From Candidatus Pacearchaeota archaeon (GTDB taxonomy: Archaea > Nanobdellota > Nanobdellia > Pacearchaeales > GW2011-AR1), in the NCBI GenBank assembly GCA_015520065.1, contig WAQV01000038.1, positions 1 to 10,815 on the forward strand: a DNA stretch of 10,815 nt, given 5' to 3'. The position numbers and the translations under genes are program-made. Position 1 is the stretch's first letter, and each line of letters starts with the position of its first letter. The notes beneath the pieces were generated by a model that made no database searches, was not told the origin of the DNA, and worked only from the letters and a program-made list of their open reading frames with translations. Shown here piece by piece: positions 5,106-10,815 of the stretch.

Positions 5106-5732
5106 ATGTTGTCTGAGAAAATTAAAGCATTGTGGGGCAAATTCTGGTTCTTGCTGTGGGAGGATGACAGCTTCAAAGGGTGGCTGTTTTCAGTAATATT
5201 TTTATTTCTGTTTATAAAACTCATTTTTTTTCCTTTTCTAAGCCTTGTTACAGGAACCTCTTTGCCTTTAGCAATAGTTGAGTCTTGCAGCATGTATCAT
5301 GATGGAAATCTTTTCTCTGATTATGATGAGTGGTGGAAAAGGCACGAAGAGAAATATCTTAAACTCGGGATTGACAAGGATGAGTTCGACAGCTTTCCAT
5401 TCAGAAAAGGATTTAACAAAGGAGATATAATATTCATTATAGGTGCAAATCCAGAAACTCTGGAGGTAGGAGATGTAATAGTTTTTGATGCTGGAAGAAA
5501 AAACCCTATAATTCACAGAATCATAAACATCAGCTCTAAAAGCGGAAAACTCTATTTTTCTACAATAGGAGACAATAATGCGCATCAAATAGCATTTGAA
5601 AAAGAAATAAGCGAGGAAAAATTAATGGGAAAAGCAGTATTCAGGATTGCCCCTTACATAGGGTGGATTAAGCTCATATTCTTTGAATCAAAGAAACCTT
5701 CTTCAGTAAGAGGATTCTGTTACGAGAGATAA
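5106..5732 (+). CDS. Signal peptidase I, archaeal Sec11-like type
   Basis: A 208-residue membrane-bound serine protease that removes signal peptides from secreted proteins at the outer face of the cytoplasmic membrane. Residues 1-26 are cytoplasmic and Trp-rich (KFWFLLWEDDS). Residues 27-49 form the single strong membrane span. Box B is ESCSM, with catalytic Ser62 before Met63. Box D has His137 in IIHRII, replacing the bacterial Lys as in archaeal and ER enzymes. Box E is TIGDNN with Asp156. Between Ser and His lies an extra segment (about 64-104) with DEWWKRHEEKY and FPFRKGFNKGDI, which I associate with DPANN signal peptidases. A hydrophobic C-terminal stretch (182-193) may touch the membrane. 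The frame is open 46 codons further upstream, but the N-terminus chosen matches relatives and has a well-placed TATA box. Divergent from dnaG. Confidence 0.9.
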   Translation: MLSEKIKALWGKFWFLLWEDDSFKGWLFSVIFLFLFIKLIFFPFLSLVTGTSLPLAIVESCSMYHDGNLFSDYDEWWKRHEEKYLKLGIDKDEFDSFPFRKGFNKGDIIFIIGANPETLEVGDVIVFDAGRKNPIIHRIINISSKSGKLYFSTIGDNNAHQIAFEKEISEEKLMGKAVFRIAPYIGWIKLIFFESKKPSSVRGFCYER

Positions 5733-5744
5733 GTGAAAGAAAGG

Positions 5745-5754
5745 TTTTTAAATA
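5745..5754 (+). promoter_or_regulatory. TATA box of the TFS gene
   Basis: TTTTTAAATA, about 30 bp before the ATG at 5780, in the 47-bp gap after the signal peptidase gene. TFS thus has its own promoter. Confidence 0.55.
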
Positions 5755-5779
5755 AAATTTCCTAAAGATATGAGTTAAA

Positions 5780-6088
5780 ATGGAATTTTGCCCGAAGTGC
5801 GGAGCTATTCTTGTTCAGAAAGTAAAGAACATGGGGTGTGCCAGATGCAACTATTCTTCTAAAGGGAAAATCAAGATTAAGACATCCGAGAAGATTGAAG
5901 AAAAGTCAGAGATTCCTTTAGTGTCAAAAAAAGAAACGCAGACTTTCCCAATAGTGAATGAGAAATGCAAGGAGTGCAAAAACGACAGGGCTTATTTCTG
6001 GACTATACAGACGCGTTCAGGGGATGAAGCAGAAACCAAATTCTTCAAATGCACTAAGTGCGAGCACACATGGAGGGAATACAAATAA
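5780..6088 (+). CDS. tfs: Transcription factor S (TFIIS-like RNA cleavage factor)
   Basis: A 102-residue archaeal TFS, the TFIIS homologue that rescues backtracked RNA polymerase by inducing transcript cleavage in its active site. The N-terminal zinc ribbon uses Cys4, Cys7, Cys20 and Cys23 (CPKCG...CARC). A charged Lys/Glu linker follows at about 28-58. The C-terminal ribbon uses Cys63, Cys66, Cys91 and Cys94. The acidic hairpin tip reads TRSGDEAET, and Asp82-Glu83 are the pair needed for cleavage, so it looks active; relatives usually have Ser or Ala before the DE pair where this has Gly. Length is standard. It is followed 72 bp later by tRNA-Lys. A T-run at 6115-6120 may end its transcript. 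Confidence 0.93.
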   Translation: MEFCPKCGAILVQKVKNMGCARCNYSSKGKIKIKTSEKIEEKSEIPLVSKKETQTFPIVNEKCKECKNDRAYFWTIQTRSGDEAETKFFKCTKCEHTWREYK

Positions 6089-6114
6089 TTTCCTATATTC
6101 TTTCTGGCAACAAC

Positions 6115-6123
6115 TTTTTTAAA
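6115..6123 (+). promoter_or_regulatory. Candidate TATA box / T-run before tRNA-Lys
   Basis: TTTTTTAAA lies about 42 bp before the tRNA, predicting a short 5' leader to be removed by RNase P. The six T could also terminate the TFS transcript. Confidence 0.35.
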
Positions 6124-6160
6124 CTATTTCTATGATATTAATCTATACTATCTGTTTAAA

Positions 6161-6249
6161 GGCTCCGTAGCTCAGCCTGGTTAGAGCACCGGACTCTTAA
6201 TCCTTATGGAGAAATCCGGGTGTCGTGGGTTCAAATCCCACCGGGGCCA
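6161..6249 (+). tRNA. tRNA-Lys (anticodon CTT) with a 14-nt intron
   Basis: The cloverleaf is complete. The acceptor stem pairs GGCTCCG with CGGGGCC (one T-G wobble). The D arm is GCTC/GAGC, the anticodon stem CCGGA/TCCGG, the variable loop GTGTC, and the T arm GTGGG-TTCAAAT-CCCAC. The discriminator is A and CCA is not encoded. The anticodon loop is CTCTTAA with anticodon CTT (6196-6198), reading the Lys codon AAG. The mature length is 75 nt once an intron at 6200-6213 is removed. Without splicing, the anticodon stem cannot form at its proper distance, which confirms the intron. Confidence 0.93.
6200..6213 (+). other. tRNA intron at position 37/38 (bulge-helix-bulge type)
   Basis: The precursor folds with the anticodon stem stacked on a 4-bp helix CTCT/GGAG. 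A 3-nt bulge TAA lies on the 5' side and AAA on the 3' side. Cleavage after the second base of each bulge, as the archaeal splicing endonuclease does, releases exactly these 14 nt at the canonical site. The inner side is only a 7-nt loop (TCCTTAT), so this is a relaxed form of the motif. AATCC occurs at both edges (6199-6203 and 6213-6217), so the sequence alone does not fix the boundaries; the fold does. Confidence 0.8.
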
Positions 6250-6326
6250 TTCGCTAATATGAAACATTTTGGATATTTCTCTCTATGAGAAAACTTCAGA
6301 GGGGCGGTAGCAATTGGAGGCTAGAA

Positions 6327-6593
6327 TTACTTAATCAGATTTTGAATATTCTCAATAGCATCTGCTACTTCTCTTCCTTTCTTAGTTAGCTGGATTACTT
6401 TTATTCGCCCCTTTTTTTCAAAAACAACAAGATTCAGTTCCTCCAGCATCTGCAGAATCTTTACGGCATGGCTGTAAGTGCAATCCACTTCTTTAGCCAA
6501 CACACTACCGTACCTCATCCTTGAATTCTTTTTAAGAGAAACCAGCATCATCGCCGGCTTTCTCCTGAAAAAGATATCCAAGTTGTCTTTCAT
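6327..6593 (-). CDS. Small winged-helix DNA-binding protein
   Basis: An 88-residue protein that is little more than one winged helix-turn-helix domain, probably a transcription regulator. A first helix with a hydrophobic run (residues 5-20) is followed by the HTH at about 28-52 (YGSVLAKEVDCTYSHAVKIL), in which SHAVKILQML is the likely recognition helix. Residues 55-74 form the wing (VVFEKKGRIKVIQLTKKG), and a C-terminal helix (75-87) may dimerise. The pattern resembles MarR/ArsR-type domains, but I cannot assign a subfamily. It is encoded alone, convergent with tRNA-Lys and divergent from the 310-residue gene across about 150 bp, so either its own promoter or that gene could be its target. 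The ATG is supported by a TATA-like stretch about 20-28 bp upstream. Confidence 0.75.
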   Translation of the reverse strand: MKDNLDIFFRRKPAMMLVSLKKNSRMRYGSVLAKEVDCTYSHAVKILQMLEELNLVVFEKKGRIKVIQLTKKGREVADAIENIQNLIK

Positions 6594-6610
6594 TTTAACT
6601 TGTGTGTTTT

Positions 6611-6622
6611 AATGTATATATT
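6611..6622 (-). promoter_or_regulatory. TATA-like element of the winged-helix gene
   Basis: On the minus strand AATATATACATT, centred about 23 bp before the ATG at 6593. Confidence 0.45.
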
Positions 6623-6643
6623 CAGAAAGTATGCTCCTTTTAA

Positions 6644-6659
6644 ATCTTTCGAAAAAGAT
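6644..6659. repeat. Small inverted repeat in the 6594-6746 divergent region
   Basis: ATCTTT-CGAA-AAAGAT is a perfect 6-bp-stem dyad between two divergent genes. It is a candidate operator for the adjacent winged-helix protein, though short AT-rich dyads also arise by chance. Confidence 0.3.
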
Positions 6660-6717
6660 ATTTTGAGATGAGAGAGTCTTTGCACGAAGATAAAAGAAAA
6701 AACTCAAAACAGTAAAC

Positions 6718-6728
6718 TTTTTAAAAAG
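6718..6728 (+). promoter_or_regulatory. TATA box of the 310-residue protein gene
   Basis: TTTTTAAAAAG, centred about 24 bp before the ATG at 6747. That spacing favours the ATG over the GTG at 6738. Confidence 0.5.
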
Positions 6729-6746
6729 AATCTCTGTGTGATAAAA

Positions 6747-7679
6747 ATGCCTAAAGAGCATCTTAGCGAATACCTCGAAGTAATGAGAAAGCTTAGAGAA
6801 GAAGGGTCGTTCAAAAAAGAATATAAAACCAGTCTTTTGGATGATGCTTCTGATGCTCTATTCAAATTTCAAAAAAGAATACTCTCTAAGATATGCAACG
6901 AGAGGATAGAGCCTCATTACAACAATATACAAACTTATTCTTTTTATAGCGATCTTGTGAGAACAAGAGTAATAAACATTGCAAAAACAAACCCTTCCTT
7001 TTTGAACCCAATAAGCAACAATACTCTCGAATCCCAGCTCGACCTTATGGGATACCTTACAAATTACTATGATAATCTTGCAAAAGTGGAACCATCCTTT
7101 ATCTATAATCTTGCTCTAAAGAGCTTCTCTCTTTTTGACGGATTTTTGTTTAAAGATGAGAAAGGAGAGTTCAAGTTTTTGTTTAACAGGGAAAAACCTT
7201 CCGGAAATGCAAGAAAGAGATTTGCAGACAGACTGGAAGAAATAGAAACAATTCTTACAGAGAATTCCTCTTGTTTAGAAGATATAGTATCAAAACTTGA
7301 AGCAAACAATTTTAGGGACTATCTTTCTTTAAGGCTTGATACCCATGTTACTCCAAGCAAGCTTCCACTGATTAAGGAATGCGACCTTTCAACTCTTGCA
7401 AAATTTGCTTACTCAAACTTAAATGACAAATGCGTTAATAAAAAAGTGTTCTTTCTTGACCCTGTTTCCAGATTTTACTCAGTAGCAGTTAAGAATGTAT
7501 TGGAAAAGATAAAAACAAGAAGAGATTGCAATGAGGCAGAATGGAAAGAAATTGCTTTAGAGTACATATCCACTCTTAGAAACACTTTGCTTTATCATTC
7601 TGACAATGATGATGAGCTTTTTAGCATGCTTTTGGATAATGACTCAAGAGCTGTCAGCTCTCAGGCTGAGGCATTTTAA
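6747..7679 (+). CDS. Unrecognised 310-residue, mostly helical protein
   Basis: I do not recognise a family. The protein is soluble, without signal peptide or membrane span, and appears mainly alpha-helical with many Leu, Lys, Asp and Asn. Residues 1-30 form a charged helix. Residues 85-140 contain alternating Leu/Phe/Tyr patterns (MGYLTNYYDNL, LALKSFSLFDGFLF). After a short beta-like stretch with FKFLFNREKPSG, another long helix begins (RKRFADRLEEIETIL). The C-terminal end is acidic (SDNDDELFSMLLDNDS) and finishes in a Ser/Ala/Glu-rich tail. I find no metal-binding or nucleotide-binding motif. The gene stands alone between a divergent winged-helix gene and the metallophosphoesterase, each with its own TATA box. 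A GTG 9 bp upstream is a possible alternative start. Confidence 0.65.
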   Translation: MPKEHLSEYLEVMRKLREEGSFKKEYKTSLLDDASDALFKFQKRILSKICNERIEPHYNNIQTYSFYSDLVRTRVINIAKTNPSFLNPISNNTLESQLDLMGYLTNYYDNLAKVEPSFIYNLALKSFSLFDGFLFKDEKGEFKFLFNREKPSGNARKRFADRLEEIETILTENSSCLEDIVSKLEANNFRDYLSLRLDTHVTPSKLPLIKECDLSTLAKFAYSNLNDKCVNKKVFFLDPVSRFYSVAVKNVLEKIKTRRDCNEAEWKEIALEYISTLRNTLLYHSDNDDELFSMLLDNDSRAVSSQAEAF

Positions 7680-7698
7680 ACACTAAGAAGAGATAACC

Positions 7699-7706
7699 TT
7701 TATTAA
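7699..7706 (+). promoter_or_regulatory. TATA box of the metallophosphoesterase gene
   Basis: TTTATTAA, centred about 25 bp before the ATG at 7728, in the 48-bp gap after the preceding gene. Confidence 0.55.
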
Positions 7707-7727
7707 TTTATTATTCAATATATTTGT

Positions 7728-8345
7728 ATGACAAAAAGAAAAAAACTGAAGATTCTTGCTGCAGGAGACATTCATGGAGACAGAGAGGCAGCGAAAAAGC
7801 TTGCTAAGAAAGCAGAAAAAGAAAATGTAGACTTAATTATTCTTGCAGGAGATTTGACTCTTGCTGAAAGCTCAACAAAAGGGATTGTAGGACCTTTTGT
7901 AAAAACAAAAAAACCTATCCTGTTGATTCACGGAAACCATGAGTCAATTGCAACAATAGATTTTCTATCAGAGGTTTATCCTAATACAAAAAACCTTCAC
8001 GGCTACTCTTTTGTTAAGGATGATGTTGGAATTTTTGGATGCGGAGGTGCTGACTTTGGAGCTTCGCCATTAAATGAGAAAGAGTTTTTTGAAACTCTAA
8101 GCAAGGCTCATGAGGCTGTTAAAGGGCTAAAGAAAAAGATAATGGTTACTCACATGCATCCGTTCAAATCCAAAGCAGAGTTTTCTGGATTTAAAGGAAG
8201 CAAGGGCATAAGAAAGGCATTGGAAAAATTCAAGCCCGATATTTTAATATCTGGGCATATTCATGAGGCAGAAGGTATTGAGGAAAAGATTGGAAACACT
8301 AAGGTAATTAATATAGGAAAGAAAGGAAAGATAATTAAGATTTAG
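7728..8345 (+). CDS. Calcineurin-like metallophosphoesterase
   Basis: A 205-residue cytosolic hydrolase of the calcineurin-like superfamily, which uses two metal ions to cleave phosphoester bonds. All core motifs are present in order: GDIHGD (Asp14, His16), GDL (Asp42), GNHE (Asn70, His71), THMH (His142) and GHIHE (His177, His179). The GCGGADFG stretch at 104-111 is typical of the Icc-like group of small archaeal and bacterial phosphoesterases. Members act on cyclic nucleotides, nucleic acids or other phosphoesters, so the substrate is open. There is no signal peptide. Its last 11 bp overlap the end of the convergent DNA ligase gene, so the two messages are complementary at their 3' ends. A function linked to DNA repair is possible from position but not shown. 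Confidence 0.9.
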   Translation: MTKRKKLKILAAGDIHGDREAAKKLAKKAEKENVDLIILAGDLTLAESSTKGIVGPFVKTKKPILLIHGNHESIATIDFLSEVYPNTKNLHGYSFVKDDVGIFGCGGADFGASPLNEKEFFETLSKAHEAVKGLKKKIMVTHMHPFKSKAEFSGFKGSKGIRKALEKFKPDILISGHIHEAEGIEEKIGNTKVINIGKKGKIIKI

Positions 8346-10068
8346 TTTTCCCTCTCTGCTTTTCATAATCCTCTCTAATCTCATTAAGAGTGGTTATTTC
8401 TGAGAGAGGCTTGTCAGGCCTTAGCGCAGTAAATCTCGGAAACCTTAATGCAAAACCTGAACTGTAGTTAGGAGACTTCTGAATTTCCTGATATGTTACA
8501 GAAACAACTATTTTAGGTTTTATTTTTACCTCTCTGCCTTTTTCAGAGATTATGTACGGCTTTAATTTTTCTGTCAGCTCTTCAAAAGAAATTCCGCCGG
8601 ATTCTGCAGAAGATTTTTCTTTGATCCCTGTTCCTACTTTTCCTACCTCGAGAAACTTCCCTGTTTCAGTGTCAAGGCATGCAAGAATAAAACTTGACAA
8701 CCATCCAGCCCTTTTTCCTGTGCCATATTCTGCCCCTACAATAACAAGGTCATAGTCTTTTTCCTCTGGCTTTATTTTAAGCATATGCCCTACTCTGCTT
8801 CCTGGCTGGTATGCAGCAGAAAGGCTTTTCATCATTACTCCTTCCTGATTGTCTTTGAGTGCTTTTTTATAGAACCTCTCTGCTTCTTTCTCTGAATCAG
8901 TGATTATCTGTTTTGAGCATACAATTTTGAATGGTTTGTTCTCAACTATCTTTTTTATTAACTCTGTTCTTTTTTTAAAAGGCTCATCGAGAAGAGATTT
9001 TCCGTTATAATATAGAATATCAAAAACATTTACTTCTACAGGAAGCTCTTTTTCTAGCTCTTCAATGTGATACTTTCTTTTAATTCTCTGGCTTATTTCC
9101 TGAAACGGTTTGTAACGTTTGGTTTTTCTGTCAAATCCTATTGCTTCTGCATCAAGAATAAATGAATCGCCCTTAACATACTTTTTTACATATTCAACAA
9201 CTTCTGGAAACTGTTTTGTAACATTTTCTAAACGTCTTGTAAAGAGTTTTACCTCATTGTCAGAGGTTTTATGAATAAGTAGCCTGAATCCATCATATTT
9301 GTATTCTATTGCGCAAGGCTTTCCTAATTTTTCAAAACCATCCTTTATTGAGGACACTTTTTGAGCAAGCATTACTTTAATAGGCTTCCCAACCTGAACA
9401 GGTATTTTCTCCAGGTCTTTAACCTTGCCTTTTTTAGCTATATCAAAGACAAGAGCAATATCATTTGAACGGTCTATTGCACTTTGTATTTTATCTGCTA
9501 TCTCTTTTTTCTGTTTTGCGTCTTTAACATCAAAGAATGCAACAGCCATAGCATCTCTTATTGTGCTTTCCTGAATTCCTATTCTTAAATCTCCTATCAG
9601 GGTTCTAACAAGGTATAAAGCCTCAATTGGAAGAGCAGATGTTAAAAGTTCTACAATAAACGAAATTTTTTTCTCTATTGTTCCCTTACCTTCCAGTTCA
9701 GGAAGTTTTCTTAGATTCTCTAAGACTTTTTGAGTTGTTAAAGGGCTTGTATGAAGAGTTGCCTGCTTTTTTTTCTTTGTGAGTTTTTCTGCTACCTTTC
9801 CTAAATCTCCTATCGCTTTCCACTCTTTAACAACATCTTTTTCACTGATTCCTGTTGCTTTTGAGATAGCCTTTATTGCAAGCTGATTGCTTATTCCTAT
9901 TTTTCTCTCATCATATGCAGGATATATGTCCCCTAAAAGCAGATACAAAACCTCTTTGTCTTCTTGCTTAAGAGTTTTAAGAAAATCTGCAAGTATATCT
10001 ATTTTCTCAAGGCGCTTTGTTGTGCTGCCAAGAGCCTCATAAATCTCTGCAAGATTTTTATAGAGCAT
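8335..10068 (-). CDS. lig: ATP-dependent DNA ligase
   Basis: A 577-residue replicative and repair ligase of the archaeal/eukaryotic type, which seals nicks through a ligase-AMP intermediate. The DNA-binding helical domain occupies about 1-225 and starts with the usual LAEIYEALGSTTKRLEK. The adenylation domain has motif I EYKYDGFR with Lys257 as AMP acceptor, motif III ILDAEAIGFD (304-313), motif IIIa VFDILYYNG (348-356), motif IV EGVMMKS (409-415) and motif V MLKIKP (429-434). The OB-fold domain follows and ends with ALRFPRFTALRPDK (540-553), motif VI. Length is typical and every motif is intact. The TATA box at 10113-10123 predicts a leader of about 25 nt. That leader holds a GAAGGAG stretch 16 nt from the ATG, too far to be a normal Shine-Dalgarno. 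Its 3' end overlaps the convergent phosphoesterase gene. Confidence 0.95.
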   Translation of the reverse strand: MLYKNLAEIYEALGSTTKRLEKIDILADFLKTLKQEDKEVLYLLLGDIYPAYDERKIGISNQLAIKAISKATGISEKDVVKEWKAIGDLGKVAEKLTKKKKQATLHTSPLTTQKVLENLRKLPELEGKGTIEKKISFIVELLTSALPIEALYLVRTLIGDLRIGIQESTIRDAMAVAFFDVKDAKQKKEIADKIQSAIDRSNDIALVFDIAKKGKVKDLEKIPVQVGKPIKVMLAQKVSSIKDGFEKLGKPCAIEYKYDGFRLLIHKTSDNEVKLFTRRLENVTKQFPEVVEYVKKYVKGDSFILDAEAIGFDRKTKRYKPFQEISQRIKRKYHIEELEKELPVEVNVFDILYYNGKSLLDEPFKKRTELIKKIVENKPFKIVCSKQIITDSEKEAERFYKKALKDNQEGVMMKSLSAAYQPGSRVGHMLKIKPEEKDYDLVIVGAEYGTGKRAGWLSSFILACLDTETGKFLEVGKVGTGIKEKSSAESGGISFEELTEKLKPYIISEKGREVKIKPKIVVSVTYQEIQKSPNYSSGFALRFPRFTALRPDKPLSEITTLNEIREDYEKQRGKTKS

Positions 10069-10112
10069 TTTAATAAGTTTTAATCTCCTTCAACATCTTA
10101 AAGAAATAAGAG

Positions 10113-10123
10113 CTATATAAATT
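10113..10123 (-). promoter_or_regulatory. TATA box of the DNA ligase gene
   Basis: TTTATATA on the minus strand, about 50 bp before the ligase ATG, predicting a start near 10092. It is the only clear promoter element in the 77-bp gap to the protease gene. Confidence 0.5.
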
Positions 10124-10145
10124 ATTTGGAGAGTTTTGGATATGA

Positions 10146-10815
10146 TTATAGTTCTTTTATTTTGATGGTAATTTGTGCATCCTTCCCTAAACCAAATGCA
10201 GAAGGATTGACTAACACAATACCACTTCCAGAGGAGATCATGCACCTTTCTTTATAAAGTTCTATATTTTTAGCAGCACAATCAGGATAATGAGTGAAAA
10301 CTTTATCTTCTGTTAAGAGCTTATAATCTTCATTAGAAGGAACTATATAGATATCAATAGGTTCTGTAGAGCTAACTTCAAAAAGATACTCTGCAATTGG
10401 ATTTCTTGTACATACTGGATAGAATTTCGTCCATCCGTCTGGAAGAATATCTCTTTCTTCTATATCTGTTTCATATTTTGTCGCTATCTTATAATACATA
10501 ACACTTTCCTCATTTTCATAATCATCATTATATCCCAATACATGACCTAATTCATGAATAGCTATGTTTAAGACAGTTTGATAATCATATACTCTCCATT
10601 TTCCTAGACAATTACTATCTCCTAAACCGATTTCTATAAAGTTAGAGTGAACAGTATGTCCCAAAGTTCTTCCTCCAAATTCTTTTACCCATCTAACTGA
10701 GATGTCTGCTTCATAGGGAGATGAAACCTCTTTGAAAAATACATTCTCTCTTTCTTCCCAAAACGATCTGGCTTCACGTAAGGCGTTTGAATAAGTTGAG
10801 TCCACTTCGTAAGGT
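10146..10815 (-). CDS. Metzincin-like zinc metalloprotease, 5' end outside the window
   Basis: The frame is open to the window edge, so at least 223 codons of the C-terminal part are seen. The GTG at 10803-10805 is probably internal, because PYEV before it continues a matrixin-like strand. Numbering from that codon, residues 3-20 form the first helix (YSNALREARSFWEE), ISVRW and FIEIG are strands, and the active site is HELGHVLGYND at 84-94. His84 and His88 bind zinc, Glu85 is the catalytic base, and Asp94 takes the place of the usual third His, as in some HExxHxxGxxD families. SVMYY at 101-105 gives the Met-turn with Met103. After about residue 140 a beta-rich domain follows, with Cys at 132, 176 and 188 and another at 66, which suits disulfides and an exported protein. 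A signal peptide would lie outside the window. Substrate unknown. Confidence 0.85.
   Translation of the reverse strand, partial: PYEVDSTYSNALREARSFWEERENVFFKEVSSPYEADISVRWVKEFGGRTLGHTVHSNFIEIGLGDSNCLGKWRVYDYQTVLNIAIHELGHVLGYNDDYENEESVMYYKIATKYETDIEERDILPDGWTKFYPVCTRNPIAEYLFEVSSTEPIDIYIVPSNEDYKLLTEDKVFTHYPDCAAKNIELYKERCMISSGSGIVLVNPSAFGLGKDAQITIKIKEL

Noticed and set aside
4971..5115. Box C/D small RNA suggested by TGATGA and a later CTGA
   Set aside because: The boxes are about 120 nt apart, with no internal C'/D' pair and no terminal stem. Archaeal C/D RNAs are usually about half that length.
1..10815. CRISPR arrays, insertion sequences, integrase genes and attachment sites
   Set aside because: I found no regularly spaced repeats, no transposase or integrase motif, and no tRNA 3'-end duplication near tRNA-Lys.

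Overview
The window is archaeal and AT-rich. It carries an archaeal-type DnaG/Toprim protein, an ATP-dependent DNA ligase, transcription factor S, a Sec11-like (Ser/His/Asp) signal peptidase and a tRNA-Lys(CTT) without encoded CCA but with a short bulge-helix-bulge intron. Nearly every gene has a TATA-like box about 22-28 bp before its start codon and no Shine-Dalgarno, which indicates leaderless transcripts. The signal peptidase has a Trp-rich insert of a kind I associate with small DPANN archaea (Woesearchaeota/Pacearchaeota-like); that lineage is an inference, the domain is not.

Layout. 1-196: no convincing gene, an unexplained patch rich in TCGC motifs. 197-1882 (-): a Pol-beta-type nucleotidyltransferase and an unrecognised 195-residue protein, each with its own promoter. 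1965-2378 (+): a Nudix hydrolase gene interrupted by an in-frame TGA and an in-frame TAA, the latter replacing a catalytic Glu of the Nudix box. 2412-3613: an unknown 96-residue protein (-) and a SnoaL-like protein (-) that is divergent from an HxlR-family regulator (+). Related TTTACTTT..AAAGT motifs lie in these promoters and suggest a small local regulon. 3665-4828 (-): dnaG. 4829-5105: a non-coding divergent region with several inverted repeats and a GTGATK tandem. 5106-6249 (+): signal peptidase, TFS and tRNA-Lys. 6327-6593 (-): a small winged-helix protein. 6747-7679 (+): an unrecognised helical protein. 7728-8345 (+): a metallophosphoesterase whose 3' end overlaps by 11 bp the 3' end of the DNA ligase (8335-10068, -). 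10146 to the window end (-): a metzincin-like zinc protease, 5'-truncated by the window edge.

The genes look mostly like independently transcribed single units rather than a pathway. Replication and repair (DnaG, ligase), transcription (TFS) and secretion (signal peptidase, exported-type protease) are housekeeping. The SnoaL/HxlR/96-aa group and the nucleotidyltransferase/195-aa group look accessory. I found no CRISPR array, transposase or integrase, and no convincing new defence system. The most unusual items are the doubly interrupted Nudix gene, the nested inverted repeat upstream of dnaG, the shared putative operator around HxlR, and the tRNA intron bounded by a 5-nt direct repeat.
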